DNA of 64,000 nt from Elymus sibiricus (lineage: Eukaryota; Streptophyta; Magnoliopsida; Poales; Poaceae): NCBI GenBank assembly GCA_039707655.1, contig CM077672.1:194722037-194786036 (forward strand), in the 5' to 3' direction. Shown one piece after another: positions 46,132 through 58,617 of this stretch. The position numbers were made by a program, and so were the translations under genes. Under the pieces are notes generated by a model that was given only the letters and a program-made list of their open reading frames with translations, was not told the DNA's origin and searched no databases. The stretch's first letter is position 1. Every line of letters starts with the position of its first letter.

Positions 46132-48663
46132 TGTTGGGCTAAGTCCCTCCACATGGAGGTGTGTTGGCAGCCCAACATCAACCCACGCAAGTCCAACACA
46201 TGTGAACCGTTGATCTGTTTGGCATCCAACGGTTGTGAGTGTTCCCTGGTGAAGGGAGCATGGAGAAAACCCTAGCCACTCCACCCTTGCTGGTGGTGGC
46301 TGCCATTTCATGAGAGTAAGAGAACACACAAAGAACCACAACCTATGAGAGAGAGGAAGAAGAAGTGGAGGTTCTGTCCAGATTTGTTGCATCTGACTAG
46401 ACAGTGTTGAAGTTGGTGATTGGAGGCTCAAATGTGCTTGGATTGACTCCAAACTTGGTGAGATCATTCCTTACTTTGAGTAATTTGATCTGGTTAGCTG
46501 GTTTGAGGATTGGGTCAGTGGAGCATCAGATTTGAGAGTGGTTTTGTCAGCTCAGACTGCTGCAGTTTCAGAACAGAGTAGTTTTGGGAGACGAACAGTT
46601 TGGGTAGGCAAACAGTGTCCGATTGAGCTGAAATCTTGAGGGGATCTCAGTAACTCGTGTGTCTACTTGTCTACCAAATTTGGTGTTGTTTGGTTCAGCG
46701 ATTTAAGAGCAGTTTGCAAAACACTGAAGGCGATAGAAGATGTGTAAACTCTATTTTGCTGAAATCTTGCCTCTTGTGGTTGTTGTTCCTATTGTCGTTG
46801 GCAACATGGAGAGTGTGTTGTAAATCTCTCCAGAGGTTCTACAGAAGACTTTGTACTCACCAATTCTCATAGTGAAGTTTTGTGGAACGGTCAGTCCACA
46901 ACCGTGGTGTTTTTACTCCTCAAGTTGAGGAGGTTTTTCCACGTTAAATCCTGTGTCACATGTGCATGTTGTTTGTGTTATTCCGCTGCTTACTTGTTGG
47001 TTGAAGCTGTCCTCAAAGTTGACTACACATGGAGGGGTTTGTTTAGTGTGCAAATTTGCCGTGTCGGTGAATTTGTGCAGCGCATTGTTGTTGTCCAGCC
47101 CCAACAAAGTGTTATCAGAGCCTTGGTTTGCTTGTGCAAATTGCTGAGTTTCTTGTGGTGAAAGATGGAAGTGAATACCAGTATGATATCTTTGAATGGT
47201 ACAAATTATCAAGCATGGAAGGGCAAGATGGAGGACTTGTTATATGTCAAAGAATACTGGAAGCCAGTGTTCTCCACTAAGATGCTGGAGGACATTGAAG
47301 AAGGTCAGTGGAAGGTACTTCATCACCAAGCTTGTGGGTTTATTCGGCAATGGGTCGATGACAATGTTTTGAACCATATCATTGATGAGACACATGCACG
47401 CACCTTATGGCAGAAATTGGAAGAGTTGTTTGCCTGGAAAGAAGGTACGAACAAGATGTTCTTGATCAAACAATTGATGTGTTTGAGGTACAAAGACAGC
47501 ATTCTAATTGCAGATCATGTGAATACATTCCAAGGCATTATAAATCTTCTTTCTTCAATGGGAATTACTTTTGAAGATGAAGTGAGAGCCTTGGTGCTAC
47601 TAGGGGACAGCTGGGAGACCTTTAAGGTCATGGTTTACAATTCATCACCTAATGGAGTTGTCACTTGGAATCTTGTGAAAACCAGGGTACTAAATGAAGA
47701 GTTCAGAAAGGTGGTTGAAGCTAGTTCTTCCTCACATTCAGAGGTGCTGGTCACTCAGTCCAGGGGAGAAGCAAGAGCAGAGAGGTCCAGGTAAAGGGGT
47801 AGAAAGAGGTAGGAGCAAATCAAGAGGCAAGTATGCTGATTATGAGTGCCATCACTGCCATCAGAAGGGTCACATTAAGTGGCAATGTGACAAGTGGAAG
47901 AAAGACAAAACAAAAAAAGAATAAGCAAGATCAGAAGCAAGCTGACCGTGATAGTGACACAGAGGGCAATCGAGTTACTGCACTAGCTAAGGACATCATG
48001 CAAAAATGTGGGCAGATTTGGTTCCACTGTTGAGGAGAAGATCATTGTTGTTTCCGATGAAACTGTTAACCTTGTGGATGGTGACGAGATGATTTGGATA
48101 CCGGACAGTGGTGCTACCATTCATACTACATCTCGCAGAGAGCTCTTTGCTAACTATATATCAGGTGATTTTGGTGTTGTGAAGACGGGGAACAATAATA
48201 GGGCAGCCATCATTGGAAAAGGAGATGTGCATTTGAAGACCGCAAATGGTATAAGGTTAGTCCTCAAGTTTGCGAGGCATGTTGAGGCACTTCGTATCAA
48301 TATTATCTCAGTTGGTTTGCTTGATGGAGATGATTACTTGAGCAGTTTTGGAAAAGGACAGTACAAGCTCCCCAAAGGCAACATGGTTGTTGCAAGAGGT
48401 ACAATGGTCTCAGTTTTGTATCATGTTCATGCTAAGCTCTTTAGTGCTTCTATCAATGCACTAGAGAAAGCTGATCATTGTGCTCTATGGCACAAGAGAC
48501 TTGGGCACATGAGTGAGAAGGGGATGATAGTGCTAGTGAAGAAAAATTGTTGAAGGGTGTGAAAGGAGTTCACATCAAGAAATGTTTATATTCTCTAGCA
48601 GGGATGCAAAATATAGTTGCCTTCAAGACTCTACCTCCTCACAAGAAGCCTGAGATATTGGAC
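46132..48663 (+). mobile_element. Ty1/copia retrotransposon, 5' part (Tork-like)
   Basis: The 5' LTR is 46132-47106 (975 bp, TGTTGGGCTAAG to CCCCAACA), followed by a GTTATCAGAGCC primer site at 47110-47121. Gag starts at 47165 and runs to a stop at 47794. The zinc knuckle (C-X2-C-X4-H-X4-C, near 47845-47890) is in another frame, so a frameshift lies near 47790. The protease DSGATIH is near 48105 and the pre-integrase HKRLGH near 48490. A further frame break near 48550 is followed by homologous sequence to 48663, where the BARE-type LTR interrupts it. The LTR begins four bases after the Harbinger end. The rest of the element is not in the window. Confidence 0.85.
47165..48663 (+). pseudogene. 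gag: copia gag-protease fragment
   Basis: The gag ORF (209 codons, starting [18 protein letters not shown]) has the UBN2-type core of copia gag. The CCHC knuckle and the protease follow in shifted frames. It ends at the insertion at 48664, before integrase and RT. It is not functional. Confidence 0.8.
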
Positions 48664-50656
48664 CGTTGGGAAACACAGTAGAAAACAAAAAAAATCGCAC
48701 CTACGAACACCCAAGATCAATATGAAGATGCATAACGGGTTGGGATCACGATCGTTACTGACTCCGGAGTGCAGCAGAAGTAGATGAGTCAGTATAAATC
48801 ATACTTGGAGTCCCTCGAACCATTGTTGACGATCCCATGAACCGCCCTCGAACAATCCCTCGAACGGAAGACCGAAAGCACGACCTCTCTACTTGGTTGC
48901 AAGCGTGCGGTCTTCACGATCCAGCAGCGCTTCGCCATCTAGAGCTAATCGTCGCTGGAGAATTAGAGGGAGGAGATTAGAACCACACTAGGCTTCTAAT
49001 TATGAGGATTAGAGGAACTAGACCTTGCTCTAATTAGTCAACTAGGACCAATTAGAACTAGAGCTAGAAGAACAAGAGGTGGCTACAAAACTTGTATGTC
49101 CAAAGGGCCAAAGTCCTCAAGTATATATAGGTTGAAGGGAGGAGGAGAGGGGGCGCCACAAGGGAGGAAAACCTCTCCCTTTGGGCGGCATAGGAGGGGA
49201 AATCCCCTCCAATTCGGCCTCCCCTTCCTTCTGCAAGGAGGAAGGGGGCGCCTCCACCTATTTGGGCCCAAGTGGCCCAAGTAGCTCTCCACCACTTGGC
49301 CTTTTAAGGCCCGTTGATATTAAATTAAATATAAAAGCCCTCTAACAATTAATAGAGCATATTATATGTAATTTACCACCTCCGGAAACATTTTCCTCCT
49401 ATATATTATTTATCGTTAATACCCGGTATTGCCCAATAAACTCCGAAACCCTTCCGGTGACCCCAAAATGCTTCCGGTTCCTCTCGAAACTATTCCAAAT
49501 ATTAATGAAACAATTCCACAAATTCCTCGATACTCTCATCCTACTAACACTCAGCAGATCGTGATTGCCTTAAGCTTGTGACCCCGTAGATTCGGTAAAA
49601 CATAGACATGAACGAAACTCCGTCGTTTAATGACCGACAGCGGAACCATGGACGTCCATATCGATCCCTATGATTACACGAATGACATTCAAGTCAACCT
49701 TTGGTTATCATGTGATGTTCCCTTTGCTTCACGATATTGCACAAAACCCGTGATGTGTCGGTATCCTCCTGAGTCATCACATGCTCATTATACTGTTATC
49801 CTCGTTACCGGTTTTGTTCTTCTTTCTCGTTATCGTGTTCCGGCATCCCCATGACGAAGTCACCTGTGTCTGGCCAGACGATGATGGATGCCTTCACACT
49901 GAGAGGGCCCTAAGAATATCTCTCCATCATTGGAGGAGCAAATCCCACTCTCGAGCTATCTAGTCCCTTGTCAAACTTTCCGATGAGCCTATAAGTTGTC
50001 GTTATGATCACCGTGTTACATGTGACGTTTGAGCAACCCCAAATTCCACCATACGATAAGAAGTGACTACGATACTCCCATGGTCTAAGGAGCAAAATCA
50101 CACGTCAACCACCCGTGTTATTACAATTGATTACAGACGATATTAACTCAATTCATAACAGACAAGTTTGGGTCGATTCAATATGATCGTTCTTCCAACG
50201 TCACATTCTCAATGTTGTTTTAGGACTATCGTTACACTTAACGATATCCTAAGATCCAGAAAACGTGATCACCAACAACACTTGAGCTAGTCCTAGAGGC
50301 AAGACTAGGAACCTTTTATTTAACCGTTTATCATTCCACACATGCATATGAGTTTTCCACTGAATCGCATATTCCAGGATCATAGCAGTTATAGCATAGA
50401 ATATAAACTCTTTAACTATGAATATGGAGATATAATAATACAAATATTATTTCCTCTAGGGCATATTTCTAACAGTCTCCCACTTGCACTAGAGTCAATA
50501 ATCTAGTTTACATAGTCTCTTTAACACCTATGGCTATCCGGTGTTGCTCATGCTTTGCTCGTGGGCCTTCGTCATCGGGTCTGACACATTCAAATCCGTG
50601 TGAATCTTAAGAATTTTCACATAGCCCTTCTCAACATATTGTCGGACAATGTGATA
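48664..50656 (-). mobile_element. BARE/Angela-type copia 3' end (3' LTR plus pol tail)
   Basis: On the minus strand the LTR starts TGTTAGAAATATGCCCTAG at 50474 and ends TTTCCCAACG at 48664 (1811 bp, with the last base changed from the usual CA). Upstream of it, 50475-50656 holds the polypurine tract AGTGGGAGAC and the last pol codons (KIHTDLNVSDPMTK). A TATA box, CTATATATAC, lies near 49120 on the minus strand. The 5' part of the element is missing beyond 50656, where CACTGG begins. The left flank TGGAC would be its target duplication. Confidence 0.9.
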
Positions 50657-51334
50657 CACTGGTACAGCGAGCTTCTATACAAACGGTTTTTAACCCCTTT
50701 CGGCGATGGAGTTTTAAACCGTCGCCTTGCCTGTGTGTGCGATAGGGGGGTCCTTCCCACACGACCCAGAAACCGTCGGCGATAGGGCCTCCGGTCACAC
50801 ACGCGGGGCAAAAAGAGCTCGTGTGCGATCGGGCGAGCCATGGCAGACAATTATACTGGCCCAATCATTTCTGTTCGTATGTTCATCCCACACAGTGAAT
50901 CTCAGAAAAACATTTCCGTTCATATGTACATCACACACAATTTTTATGTGGAAACGTTTGTGCAAGGTGGCCTAACGCAAACATTTGTCGGGCGGAAGGC
51001 GTGTGTGATTGTTCATTGATCCAACACGGCTACTTTCTAGAAACTGTGTGCGTTGTTTGAGGTCATCGCCCACGGTGTTGTCTGACAAACCGTCTGCAAT
51101 TCAAAAACCCAATAAGCAGGCTAATTGGCCTATTATTGATAATGCATTTAGTAATCAAATTGACATTTCATATCAAACACGCCATATGTTTCATAGCCGT
51201 ATTACAGCAACCAGGATTTCATAGCTGAATTACATCAGAGTACAACATCAAATAGCTTCAGTACTCAGTTACACCATATAGGCATATAGCTAGCTACGCA
51301 ATTACACAACACCACGAAGTTTCACATGCAACAT

Positions 51335-52001
51335 CTAAAACCTTTGGAAAGTAGCATCATATACAGTATATAGAGAGATGAATCTCATCTGGAAAACTTC
51401 TGAATCTAAGGCGGATATTGAGCCTTCAATAATGTTGAATGTCCTTGCAACTTTACGCCACTGGCTGCAAATGATTGCCCGCCCAACCTTCGTCCTCTTG
51501 AGGGAGACTTCAATATTGTACCGTGGGTGTTGAATGAGTACCTTCCTCGCATCTTGACCATGGAGGTGGTTTGAGAGGTAATCATCGGTGAACTTCTTTG
51601 GAAAGGACTGAAAACAAAGATACGCATAAATATCTGTTCTAAATATTGAAATGGCGCATAGGAAAAAACACAAGGTAAAAGAGTTAGTACCATCCTATAG
51701 TTGATTGATGTCTTCTTCATTGTGCAATCAAAGATCTTGTTGTTATTCAACGCTAGTTTCTTTATCCTAACAATCTTTCTGAGTTTCTTGACTTGACTGA
51801 TATTCATGTCCATCTCATTTCCCCATATGCAAAATGGATCGAACAGTGGGTCTAAACCTTTGACAGCAGGACCTACATGTGCAAGACCAAATTGTTAAAA
51901 TCCTAAATATTAGAATGGTTCATGTAATTGCACAATAATGTGCTGTTAGCCAAAGGACCATGCATGTGCAAACCTCGATGGTAAACCTCAGTGCCTCCCA
52001 T
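51335..52001 (-). pseudogene. B3 DNA-binding domain gene, three exons, frameshifted
   Basis: Exon 1 is 52001-51974 (ATG, ends CATCGAG, donor GT). Exon 2 is 51872-51691 (acceptor TGTAG, donor GTACTA). Exon 3 is 51607-51335 (acceptor TTTTCAG). All phases join in frame. Exon 3 starts SFPKKFTDDYLSNHLHG and continues with VEVSLKRTKVGR-like and WRKVARTFNIIEGSI segments, the pattern of a plant B3 domain. A 1-bp deletion shortly after EGSI shifts the last beta-strand: the next frame reads LRFRSFPDEIHLSIY. B3 proteins are nuclear transcription factors. The small size, the frameshift and the transposon-like surroundings suggest a captured copy. Confidence 0.6.
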
Positions 52002-52492
52002 TGTTTCCCTGCAACACATATAAGGCAGATATTGATTAGTTTAAGTGAGAGTTGGCATACTATCAGTAGAATATATTGATGAAAACTTGTACCCACAACA
52101 AATGAACATCACACTGTAGAATTGTACCAAAAAGTTAACTGGACACCACAAGAAATGAAGCAAGCAGTTAACTGAGAACCACATTGTAGAATAGAACATA
52201 TACTAGAAGATCATACAGTTAACCAAGCCTAGCGTGCTTAAGAACTACTAGGAAATATAGCATTTGTGTATGTTTCTCATGTATAGAGTACATCTAAATT
52301 CAATATTATTCCTCACATGCATAACAATAAAAAAATTGTAGCCACAGGAATTGAAAATCACATTTCAGAATTGAACCAAACAGTTAACTGAACATCACAA
52401 CAAATGAAACAAACTGTTAACTGAACATCACATTTCAGAAGATCAGATTGCATATTAACATAACAGAGGACAATTCACTAGAAGGCACCGGA

Positions 52493-52718
52493 GGTGGCCT
52501 TTAGAAAACACCACGAACTGTCGTTTAAAGCAGCCAACCGCATGGCGGCGTCCGTGCATGAGGGGTCAACGGTGGCCTCGACGGCGAGGTGCTCCTACAA
52601 GATCTGGCGGTCGGCACGCATGGCAGCCATCGCGACCTCATCCACGCGTGCGGCCGTGATTTGCTTCACCGGTGCCAGATGCTCCTTGAGCTCCTGGCTA
52701 TAATGCGTGAACCATGGC
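52493..52718 (-). pseudogene. short gene fragment, unknown
   Basis: A minus-strand frame beginning YSQELKEHLAPVKQ is open apart from a TAG near 52597. It lies next to a GC-rich stretch with an ATG in a different frame. No family is recognised. The Pro-rich frame further upstream (52718-53113) is low complexity and is not called. Confidence 0.3.
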
Positions 52719-53270
52719 TATGGGCGGCGCTTAATTGGAGGATGGGGCTGTGATTTGGGTGGAAGATGGCGTGCCGGCGGTCGAGGCTTGTGGGATGGAG
52801 AAGATGGAGGAGGATGGTGGTGGGTGTGGATTACCTGACTATATGGACGAGGCCGCGCAGCGGGAAGGAGCGCCGCCAGCGAGGAGGTGGCACTGCAAAG
52901 CAAGCAGTGAAGGTTTGAACTTGGAAAGGAAGGAGGAAACAGTGGAAATGTGGTTTTTGGTGGGGGAGGGGGCGGGGACCTAGATATTTCCGCGGTTGCC
53001 GAAAATTTACGAACGGTGCAGCGAAAAACTGGCGCGCAAGTGTGGTTGACGCGCGGCCGGTGGACTATAGCTGACGAACCATCCTGCGTAAGCCATACAT
53101 GAGGGAGCCCCAAGATATTTTATACTTCATCGCACACGATTGTTGCTAACAAACTGTTTGTGGTGTAATTGATTTTTTCATTTTGATTTGAAAGACAAAA
53201 TGGGGTTACGGCAGGAAAGGTCGCTGTTTGAATTGCTAGAACATTTATCTGCAGTGAACATGCAACTATA

Positions 53271-54636
53271 GAAGTGTCGTGCTAAAATTTGGAATTATTC
53301 TGGGTTCGTTTGGCATTTTTTTATACATTAATTGAGTTTTCTAGGCATTTAATGTGCATAATTCAAATTTGAACTACAGGCACATGCTCCAGTGCACTAA
53401 AATGGGTTGAAAAATCGTATATGTGTCCTTGGTTGAATGTTTAGGTCCCATACAAGAAATGGGAGTGAATTTCAAACATCTGGGCGTCGTGGCTCGGCCG
53501 AAAACATTGAGAAACTTGGTTTTTAAATTCTAGTAAATCCAAAAATTGCCTAAAAATCACGGAACTTGGCATGGTGTCTTGACATGGCACCAACATGCTG
53601 TTGTAAAAATTTTGTTCGATTTGAGACAAGTTTTGGTATAAGCTTCTTACAAACCGGAGCTTCTCTCAAGAAGGCTCATGGTTCCGATAGTGGATGTGTC
53701 ACCTTTGTGGGCGAAACGACATACGCTGCCTCTTCCTGCCTTGATTTTTTTTACAGAGGCAACAAAGACCAATAGGAGTGTCGTGCTAAAATTTGGAATT
53801 ATTCCGGGTTCGTCTGTCCTTTTTTATACATTTATTGAGTTTTTAGGCATTTAATGTGCATAATTCAAATTTGAACTACATGCACATGCTCCAGTGCACC
53901 AAAATGGGTTGAAAAATCGTATATGTGTCCTTGGGTGAATGTTTAAGTCCCATACAAGAAATGGGAATGAATTTCAAACATCTGGGCGTCGTGGCTCGGC
54001 CGAAAACATTGAGAAACTTGGTTTTTAAATTCCTGTAAATCCAAAAATTGCCTAAAAATCACGGAACTTGGCATGGTGTCTTGACATGGCACCAACATGC
54101 TGCGGTAATTTTTTTGTTCGATTTGGGACATGTTTTGGTATAAGCTTCTTACAAACCGGAGCTTCTCTCAAGAAGGCTCATGGTTCCGATAGGGGGGATG
54201 TGTCACCTTTGTGGGCGAAACGACATACGCTGCCTCTTCCTGCCTTGATTGTTTTTACAGAAGCAACAAAGACCAATAGGAGTGTCATGCTAAAATTTGG
54301 AATTATTCCGGGTTCGTTTGGCATTTTTTATACATTAATTGAGTTTTCTAGGCATTTAATGTGAATAATTCAAATTTGAACTACATGCACATGCTCCAGT
54401 GCACCAAAATGGGTTGAAAAATTGTATATGTGTCCTTGGGTGAATGTTTAGGTCCCATGCAAGAAATGGGAATGAATTTCAAACATCTGGGCGTCGTGGC
54501 TCGGCCGAAAACATTGACAAACTTGGTTTTTAAATTCCTGTAAATCCAAAACTTGCCTGAAAATCATGAAACTTGGCATGTTGCCTTGACATGGCACCAA
54601 CATGTTGTGGTAAAAAAATTGTCCGATTTTTTGAAG
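53271..54636. repeat. 505-bp tandem repeat, 2.7 copies
   Basis: Units start at about 53271, 53775 and 54280, each with GTGT(C/G)(A/G)TGCTAAAATTTGG wording. Spacings are about 504 and 505 bp. The third unit stops near 54636. Copies differ at a few percent of positions. Each holds a short palindrome-like CATGGTGTC...GACATGGCACC. No convincing coding capacity is visible. Confidence 0.85.
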
Positions 54637-55213
54637 GCGCACAGATTAACAACCAACAAAGTCATTTTGGAACAAAGAGCTGCCACGTTACAATCGAAAA
54701 CACAAGTGCTATTCAAACCGTGGGCGTTGTACTAACCATTTACGTGCCGCCATGCGTCCCCATTTTTCTTGGCCAGGAAGCGACGTGCGGGGTAGCTATT
54801 TTAGTAGATGGGAGGCGTGGAGCTGACCGCTGCGCAGGCTCACCGGGAGGCGAGCCCTTTGACCTCCATCCTCCGCCCACCTCACTCCCAACTTCTCCAT
54901 TAATGGCGCACGAGCCCCAGTTTTAATGGCGTGGCTAGGCCTCAGTCGACTGAGATTTAAGAGAGAGAAAAGAAAATATGAAAAGAAAATTTTGCACGGA
55001 TCTTGATGTAAGATCTCACGGACATAGCACCGACTGAGACTTAGCAAGACTGATATATATGAAGATGATGGCAATGGATAATAATAATTGTCTTACATAT
55101 TCAGGAAGATAATTAAAGATGCCACATGCGGCAATGCCTGAAAGACACAAGGGAAAAATAAGGAAGACACAGACAACGATCTGGGTCTTTGCTCTCTACT
55201 TCACCTCGATCTA
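54637..55213. other. unassigned sequence
   Basis: Mixed GC-rich and AT-rich sequence between the tandem repeat and the coiled-coil gene fragment. No domain, terminal repeat or RNA gene is recognised. Confidence 0.5.
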
Positions 55214-55664
55214 CTACGCCATCTTTGTCATTTCGTCCACCTTGATCTCCTTCACGTCCTCAATCCGTCGCTTGCGAGCAACCACAGATTCCTCCAGGAG
55301 CATGTCACGCTCGATGCGGAGATTAGCATTAACGTCCATAAGTTTCATGACCATGACGGCCGTCTTCTCCAACACGACAGTTGTCTCCTCGTGCTGCTTC
55401 GCCCTGCCGGTGATCTTCACCCTCAGCAGGCTGAGCTCGGTGCGGAGCCTCACCTTGTCACCCCGTAGTGCCCGGATGACGCCGGTGGACTTATCCAATG
55501 CGGCATAGCTCTCCTTCTGCAGCTTCCCCTAGCAGGGGATGTCATCGTCCATCAGCCTATTGAGCATAGCGCGCATGCGCCTGTGAGAGCCCTCGAGTGC
55601 CCGCGATAGATCCATCCAGGCCGCCACGATGCGGCAGGACCTCTCTGCTGCTTCTGCGGCACGG
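55214..55664 (-). pseudogene. coiled-coil protein gene fragment cut by an LTR
   Basis: On the minus strand the frame is open from the LTR border at 55664 down to the stop at 55211-55213, except for a TAG near 55530. The last 94 codons (from Met at 55498) are charged and helical with heptad-like spacing (LRTELSLLRVKI, MLLEESVVARKRRI), a likely coiled coil. The codons are GC-rich, like host genes. The 5' part is separated by the Athila-like insertion at 55665. The function is unknown. Confidence 0.5.
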
Positions 55665-57185
55665 TGATGACCCACAAGTATAGGGGATCAATCATAGTCC
55701 TTTCGATAAGTAAGAGTGTCGAACCCAACGAGGAGCAGAAGGAAATAACAAGCGGTTTTCAGCAAGGTATTTTCTGCAAGCACTGAAATTATCGGTAACG
55801 AGTAGTTTGATAGCAAGATAATTTGTAACAAGTAACACTTAGTAAAGGTAACAAAGAGTGCAGAAAGTTAACCCAATCCTTTTGTTGCAAAGGACAGGCC
55901 GGATCGATCTCTTATAATAAGCTAAACGTTCTCGAGGACACATGGGAATTTCATCTAGTCAGTTTCATCATGTTTGTTTGATTCGCGTTCGCTACTTTGA
56001 TAATATGATATGTGGGTGGACCGGTGCTTGGGTGTTGTTCTTACTTGAACAAACCTCCCACTTATGATTAACCCCCCTCGCAAGCATCTGCAACTACGAA
56101 AGAAGAATTAAGATAAATCTAACCATAACATTAAACATATGGATCCAAATTAGCCCCTTACGGAATAGCGCATAAACTAGGGTTTAAGCTTCTGTCACTC
56201 TAGCAACCCATCATCTAATTACTACTCCACAATGCATTCCCTTAGGCCCAAAGATGGTGAAGTGTCATGTAGTCAACGTTCACATGACACCACTAAGAGA
56301 ATCAACAACATACATATCATCAAAATATCGAACGAATACCAAATTCACATGATTACTTATGACACTTCTCCCATGTCCTCAAGAACAAAAGTAACTACTC
56401 ACACATCATACTCATGTCCAAGATCAGAGGGGTATTGAATAGCATAATGGATCTAAACATATAATCTTCCACCAAATAAACCAACTAGCATCAACTACAA
56501 GATGTAATCAACACTACTAGCAACCCACAGGTACCAATCTGAGGTTTTGAGACAAAGATTGAATACAAGAGATTAACTAGGGTTTGAGATGAGATGGTGC
56601 TGGTGAAGATGTTGATGAAGATTGGTCCTCCCACGATGAAAGGATCGTTGGTGATGGCGATGTCGATGGCTTAGATTTCCCCCTCCCGGAGGGAAGTATC
56701 CCCGGTGGAATCGCTCCGCCGGAGAGCAAAAGTGCTCCTGCCCAAGTTCCGCCTCGAGACGGCGGCGCCCCGTCCCAAAAGTCTTCTCCTTATTTTTTCT
56801 AGGGAAAATGGGCTTATATACCAGAAAATGGGCACCGGAGGCTGGCCAGGGGCCCCACACGCCACCAGGGCACGCTAGGGGGGTGGCGCGCCCTGGTGCC
56901 TCATGGGCACCTGGGTGCCCCCCTCTGGTACTTCTTTTCTCTAGTATTTTTCATTTATTCCAAAATAAATCTCCGTGAAATTTCAGCTTATTTGGAGATG
57001 TGCAGAATAGGTATCTCTGACATAGCCTTTTCAGGTCCAGAATTCCAGCTGCCGGTAATCTCCCTCCTTATGTAAATCTTGCATATTATGAGAGAAAAGG
57101 CATTAGAATTGCTCCACAAAGTGTTATATTGATTAAAAACACTATAAATAACAATAGAAAAACATGATGCAAAATGGACGTATCA
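55665..57185 (-). repeat. 3' LTR of the second Athila-like copy
   Basis: It is 1521 bp and reads TGATACGTCCATTTTGCATC on the minus strand from 57185, ending TCATCA at 55665. The U3 hairpin arms are at 56861-56875 and 56886-56900 (13 of 15 match) and a GTATATAAG box is near 56812-56821. It abuts the polypurine tract at 57186-57199 (minus AAGCTTGGGGGAGT). Confidence 0.9.
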
Positions 57186-58617
57186 ACTCCCCCAAGCTTA
57201 GACCTCGCTTGTCCTCAAGCGAAAGCCGATATCGATAATCATGTCCACATGTTTAGAGAGAGAGGTGTCGATAAAAACAAAATACGGACATAGTAGCATC
57301 ATGATCATTATTATAACAGCAATATTCATTATCATAAAACTTCTCATGAGCAAGTAACAATTCATCACAACAACACAGTATAAGGCATAAACTTTCTTGA
57401 AAACTAACAAACTATGTTCTCAGTCAACAATGCAATTGCAATTCATCATATTTTCAGGAAGGGTCTCTTGTAGGACCTTTTTAGCAAGTCCACATACTCA
57501 ACCATCATTTAGTCTTCTATGATTGCTAACACTCACAACATATATATGGAGCAAAAAGTTTCAGCCAGACACATAGAAAGATAGGGGCTTATAATTTTGC
57601 CTCCCAACTTATTCACCTCAAGGGTGATGTCAACAATAATAACTCATGATCACTCATATCCAACTGGATATATATGCCTAGATCTTTCCCCACCACATGA
57701 TGCTTGCAAAAGAGAAAAATAAAAACGAATATAGGAGAACACTATTGACTCTTGCATAAAAAAAGTAAATACATAAAAGTAAAAGATAGGCCCTTCGCAG
57801 AGGGAAGCAGAGGTTGTCATGCGCTTTTTGTTTTTGGATGCACAAGCTCTTAATGCAAAGGAACGTCACTTTATATTGCCCCTTGTGATAGCAACCTTTA
57901 TTATGTCGTCCGTCGCTTTTATTTCTTCACCATCACAAGTTCGTACAAAGCTTATTTTCCCTTACAATAAAAGTTCATACATATTTAGAGGCAATTTTTA
58001 TTGCTTTTTTGCACCGATGACAACTTACTTGAAGGATCTTATTCAACCCATAGGTAGATATAGTGGACTCTCATGACATGAAGCTGGTTTTAAGGGTTTT
58101 GGATGCACAAGTAGTATCTCTACTTGGTGCGGATTTTTGGCTAGCAAAGATATTGGGCAAGCACCACATGTTGGAGGATCTATGACAATATAACTTCCAT
58201 GTGAATATAAGCAAACTTAATTCATTACGTTGTCTTCCTTGTCCAACGTCAACAATTTGACATAAAATACTTAATGGGGGCTCACAATCACAAAAGATGT
58301 CCAAGATAGTGTATTTGCATGTGAATCTTCTCTTCCCTTATTAATTTTTTCATGAATTGCATCATTGACCAATGCTATGTTTTTCAACTTTCAATAAATT
58401 TTACCACTTATACTTTTCTTTATGTAATGTCATTACTTTCCATAAGATTAGCATATGATCCTTTTCATTATTTTCATCGCTAGGATTGGAACATAAAAAT
58501 AAAGAAGCAAAAACTCAAACTACTCTTTATTATATTACTCTCAACTCAATTACATAGATAGATAGATAGATCACGAAACTAGCACTGGAAAATAGATCAA
58601 ACTAAACTTTTATTCAA
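57186..58617 (-). other. 3' noncoding region of the second Athila-like copy
   Basis: It is the counterpart of 3914-5396, with the polypurine tract at its left end and a GATA microsatellite at about 58555-58572. The only frame shared with the other copy is the antisense one at 57819-58076. Confidence 0.6.
57819..58076 (+). CDS. antisense small ORF, second copy
   Basis: This 85-codon ORF is the counterpart of 4515-4769, starting MRFLFLDAQALN. It has one extra Phe from an in-frame 3-bp insertion and about ten residue changes. See that entry for the alternatives. Confidence 0.35.
   Translation: MRFLFLDAQALNAKERHFILPLVIATFIMSSVAFISSPSQVRTKLIFPYNKSSYIFRGNFYCFFAPMTTYLKDLIQPIGRYSGLS

Larger units (their letters stand above)
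50657..55664. mobile_element. possible CACTA-like transposon with captured gene pieces
   Basis: The left limit CACTGGTACAGCGAGC abuts the BARE pol tail exactly. Repeated GTGTGCGAT / ACCGTC(T/G)GC motifs follow to about 51110 and recur near 53135, as subterminal repeats of CACTA elements do. Three unrelated gene fragments and a tandem array lie inside. No matching inverted end was found. It could be beyond the Athila-like insertion at 55665, or the element could end near 53158. No transposase is seen, so the class is a proposal. Confidence 0.35.

Noticed and set aside
49083..49295. Short frames in the BARE-type LTR
   Set aside because: They fall across the LTR TATA region and are on both strands. 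They are LTR sequence only.
50617..50864. Short minus-strand frames at the BARE/CACTG junction
   Set aside because: They cross the boundary between two unrelated elements and so are accidental.
52718..53113. 131-codon Pro-rich minus-strand frame
   Set aside because: Low-complexity pyrimidine-rich sequence next to a broken fragment. No homology pattern is visible.
53271..54636. Repeat array considered as CRISPR-like or as a gene family
   Set aside because: Units are 505 bp and directly adjacent with no spacers. The genome is a plant, and the frames are not conserved in phase.
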